NCBI RefSeq assembly: GCF_902459805.1
Contig: NZ_CABPST010000009.1
Span: 124,001 to 188,000, forward strand
Reading direction: 5' to 3'
Length of the DNA: 64,000 bases
DNA from: Pandoraea bronchicola
GTDB taxonomy: Bacteria; Pseudomonadota; Gammaproteobacteria; Burkholderiales; Burkholderiaceae
Shown: positions 63,125-64,000 of the stretch, piece by piece
How the letters are laid out: every line of letters begins with the position of its first letter
How positions within the stretch are numbered: the stretch's first letter is position 1
The notes under the pieces: generated by a model
What the model saw: only the letters and a program-made list of their open reading frames with translations
What the model was told of the DNA's origin: nothing
Databases searched by the model: none
Position numbers and translations under genes: made by a program

Positions 63125-63690
63125 GCGTGACCTGCGTCAGCGGAAAGCATAGACGACGTCACGCCCAGCAGGGCCAGCGCCGCATCGAAGCGTTCTGCCG
63201 GCGGTACGTCGAACACGATGCCCGGGTCGGCGGCAACGGTCAGCCAGCCGTTGCGGCCGATCTCGTCTTCCAGTTGCCCCGCGCTCCACCCCGAGTGTCC
63301 GAGCGTCAGCAGGAAACGGCTCGGCCCCTGACCGTTGGCCACGGCTTCGAGTACGTCTTTCGATGTCGTCATCTCGAGACCACCCGGCACCGACAGCGAC
63401 GAGCTGTACGGTGTGCCGGTCGACTCATGCAGCACAAAGCCGCGCTCGGTCTGCACCGGACCGCCGAAGAACACCGGCTGATGCGCCAGAGGATCGATTT
63501 CCAGCTTCAGATCGAGACGCTCGAAGAGCGACTGCAGATCGATGTCGGTAGGACGGTTGATGACCAGCCCGATCGCGCCTTTCTCGCTGTGCTCGCACAG
63601 GTACACGACGGTGCCGGAAAACGTCGGATCGGCCATGCCCGGCATGGCGATGAGGAACTGATTCGTGAGATTGATACGGTCGTTCGGCAT
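63121..63690 (-). CDS. yqgE: YqgE/AlgH family protein
   Basis: A 189-aa protein of the UPF0301 (AlgH) family. The N-terminus [20 protein letters not shown] and [20 protein letters not shown] are characteristic; [17 protein letters not shown] is the second conserved block. I chose the ATG at 63690 since homologues begin just before this motif; the frame is open to 63936 but that part overlaps another gene's 3' end. Role unclear; always next to ruvX. Confidence 0.9.
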   Translation of the reverse strand: MPNDRINLTNQFLIAMPGMADPTFSGTVVYLCEHSEKGAIGLVINRPTDIDLQSLFERLDLKLEIDPLAHQPVFFGGPVQTERGFVLHESTGTPYSSSLSVPGGLEMTTSKDVLEAVANGQGPSRFLLTLGHSGWSAGQLEDEIGRNGWLTVAADPGIVFDVPPAERFDAALALLGVTSSMLSADAGHA

Positions 63691-63866
63691 AGGGCCAAAG
63701 TTTATCGGAACCTGTTTGACGGTCTGCCGCCCGGTGCCGCACGCCGCAGCGAGGACATTGACCTCGGGCGGGCTCGCAGCACCTGCCTGCGGCCGGTCAG
63801 CGGACGAACTTTTCCGCATCGTGGTACGGCCATCGGCCGCCAAAGGCGACCTTTGCGCCGACTTTA

Positions 63867-64000
63867 TCACGGAACGTCGCGCCCGGTGACGAGCCGCTGC
63901 CCGAACACACTGGCATCCAGCGCGCGCTCGCGCCACATTGCCATGTCGGCAATCAGGTCGGGCCGTGATTCGGGATACGTGTCGGCGGCGAACTGGTGAA
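63867..64000 (-). CDS. 3' end of an unidentified gene (cut by window edge)
   Basis: The last 43 codons read HQFAADTYPESRPDLIADMA, MWRERALDASVFGQ and stop at 63867. The composition is clearly protein-like and the frame ends cleanly 177 bp before the yqgE start on the same strand. The part visible is too short to name the family. Confidence 0.6.
   Translation of the reverse strand, partial: HQFAADTYPESRPDLIADMAMWRERALDASVFGQRLVTGRDVP

Overview
The window looks like a chromosomal segment of a high-GC betaproteobacterium of the Burkholderiaceae, most likely Pandoraea or a close relative. This is inferred from a ~527-aa isocitrate lyase, a Kdo hydroxylase gene between waaC and waaA, the DUF3348 / MotA-like / OmpA-like / DUF2894 operon and the yqgE-ruvX-pyrB-pyrC order. 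No rRNA gene, CRISPR array or complete insertion sequence is visible. There are two tRNA-Gly(CCC) genes.

Left part (1-12.3 kb): a LysR regulator divergent from a flavodoxin-fold quinone reductase, a LysE/RhtB exporter, an autotransporter gene split by a nine-G tract (a phase-variation candidate), a periplasmic gamma-glutamyltransferase, a divergent SDR/LysR pair, and isocitrate lyase with a clear terminator.

Accessory part (12.3-21.6 kb): unrecognised secreted proteins and lipoproteins (one lipoprotein with an orphan second copy of its C-terminal tail, a PsiF-like protein, two paralogous cysteine-rich exported proteins, another lipoprotein), then an isochorismatase-family hydrolase, a LysR / aldo-keto reductase pair, and an integrase remnant abutting a tRNA-Gly gene. 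Several remnants and gene-poor stretches lie here.

Middle part (21.6-38.6 kb): an RlmN/Cfr-family radical SAM enzyme; a catabolic-looking cluster (SDR, TetR, class II aldolase, MFS symporter, acyl-CoA ligase) with two matching TetR-type operators; a second tRNA-Gly inside a 148-bp duplicate of the first locus; a TetR/MFS efflux pair; three tandem copies of an unrecognised 35-aa protein gene; a four-gene operon encoding a MotA/ZorA-like channel protein with a long repetitive coiled-coil tail and its MotB/ZorB-like OmpA partner; and an MFS/HxlR divergent pair.

Right part (38.7-64 kb) is mostly core: trmB, uppP, a DUF1439 lipoprotein, a YkgJ-type protein, an SDR/TetR pair, pcm-like/rhodanese/tolC, the LPS core genes waaC-kdoO-waaA, a phosphomannomutase, a surface-glycan block (flippase, three glycosyltransferases, two tandem polyprenyl-phosphate sugar-phosphate transferases), apaH, plsC, a dihydroorotase-like gene without its metal-binding HxH, pyrB, ruvX, yqgE and the 3' end of one more gene. 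waaC/kdoO/waaA, the mutase and the glycan block would together build and decorate the lipopolysaccharide; uppP and the WecA-like enzymes share the undecaprenyl-phosphate carrier.
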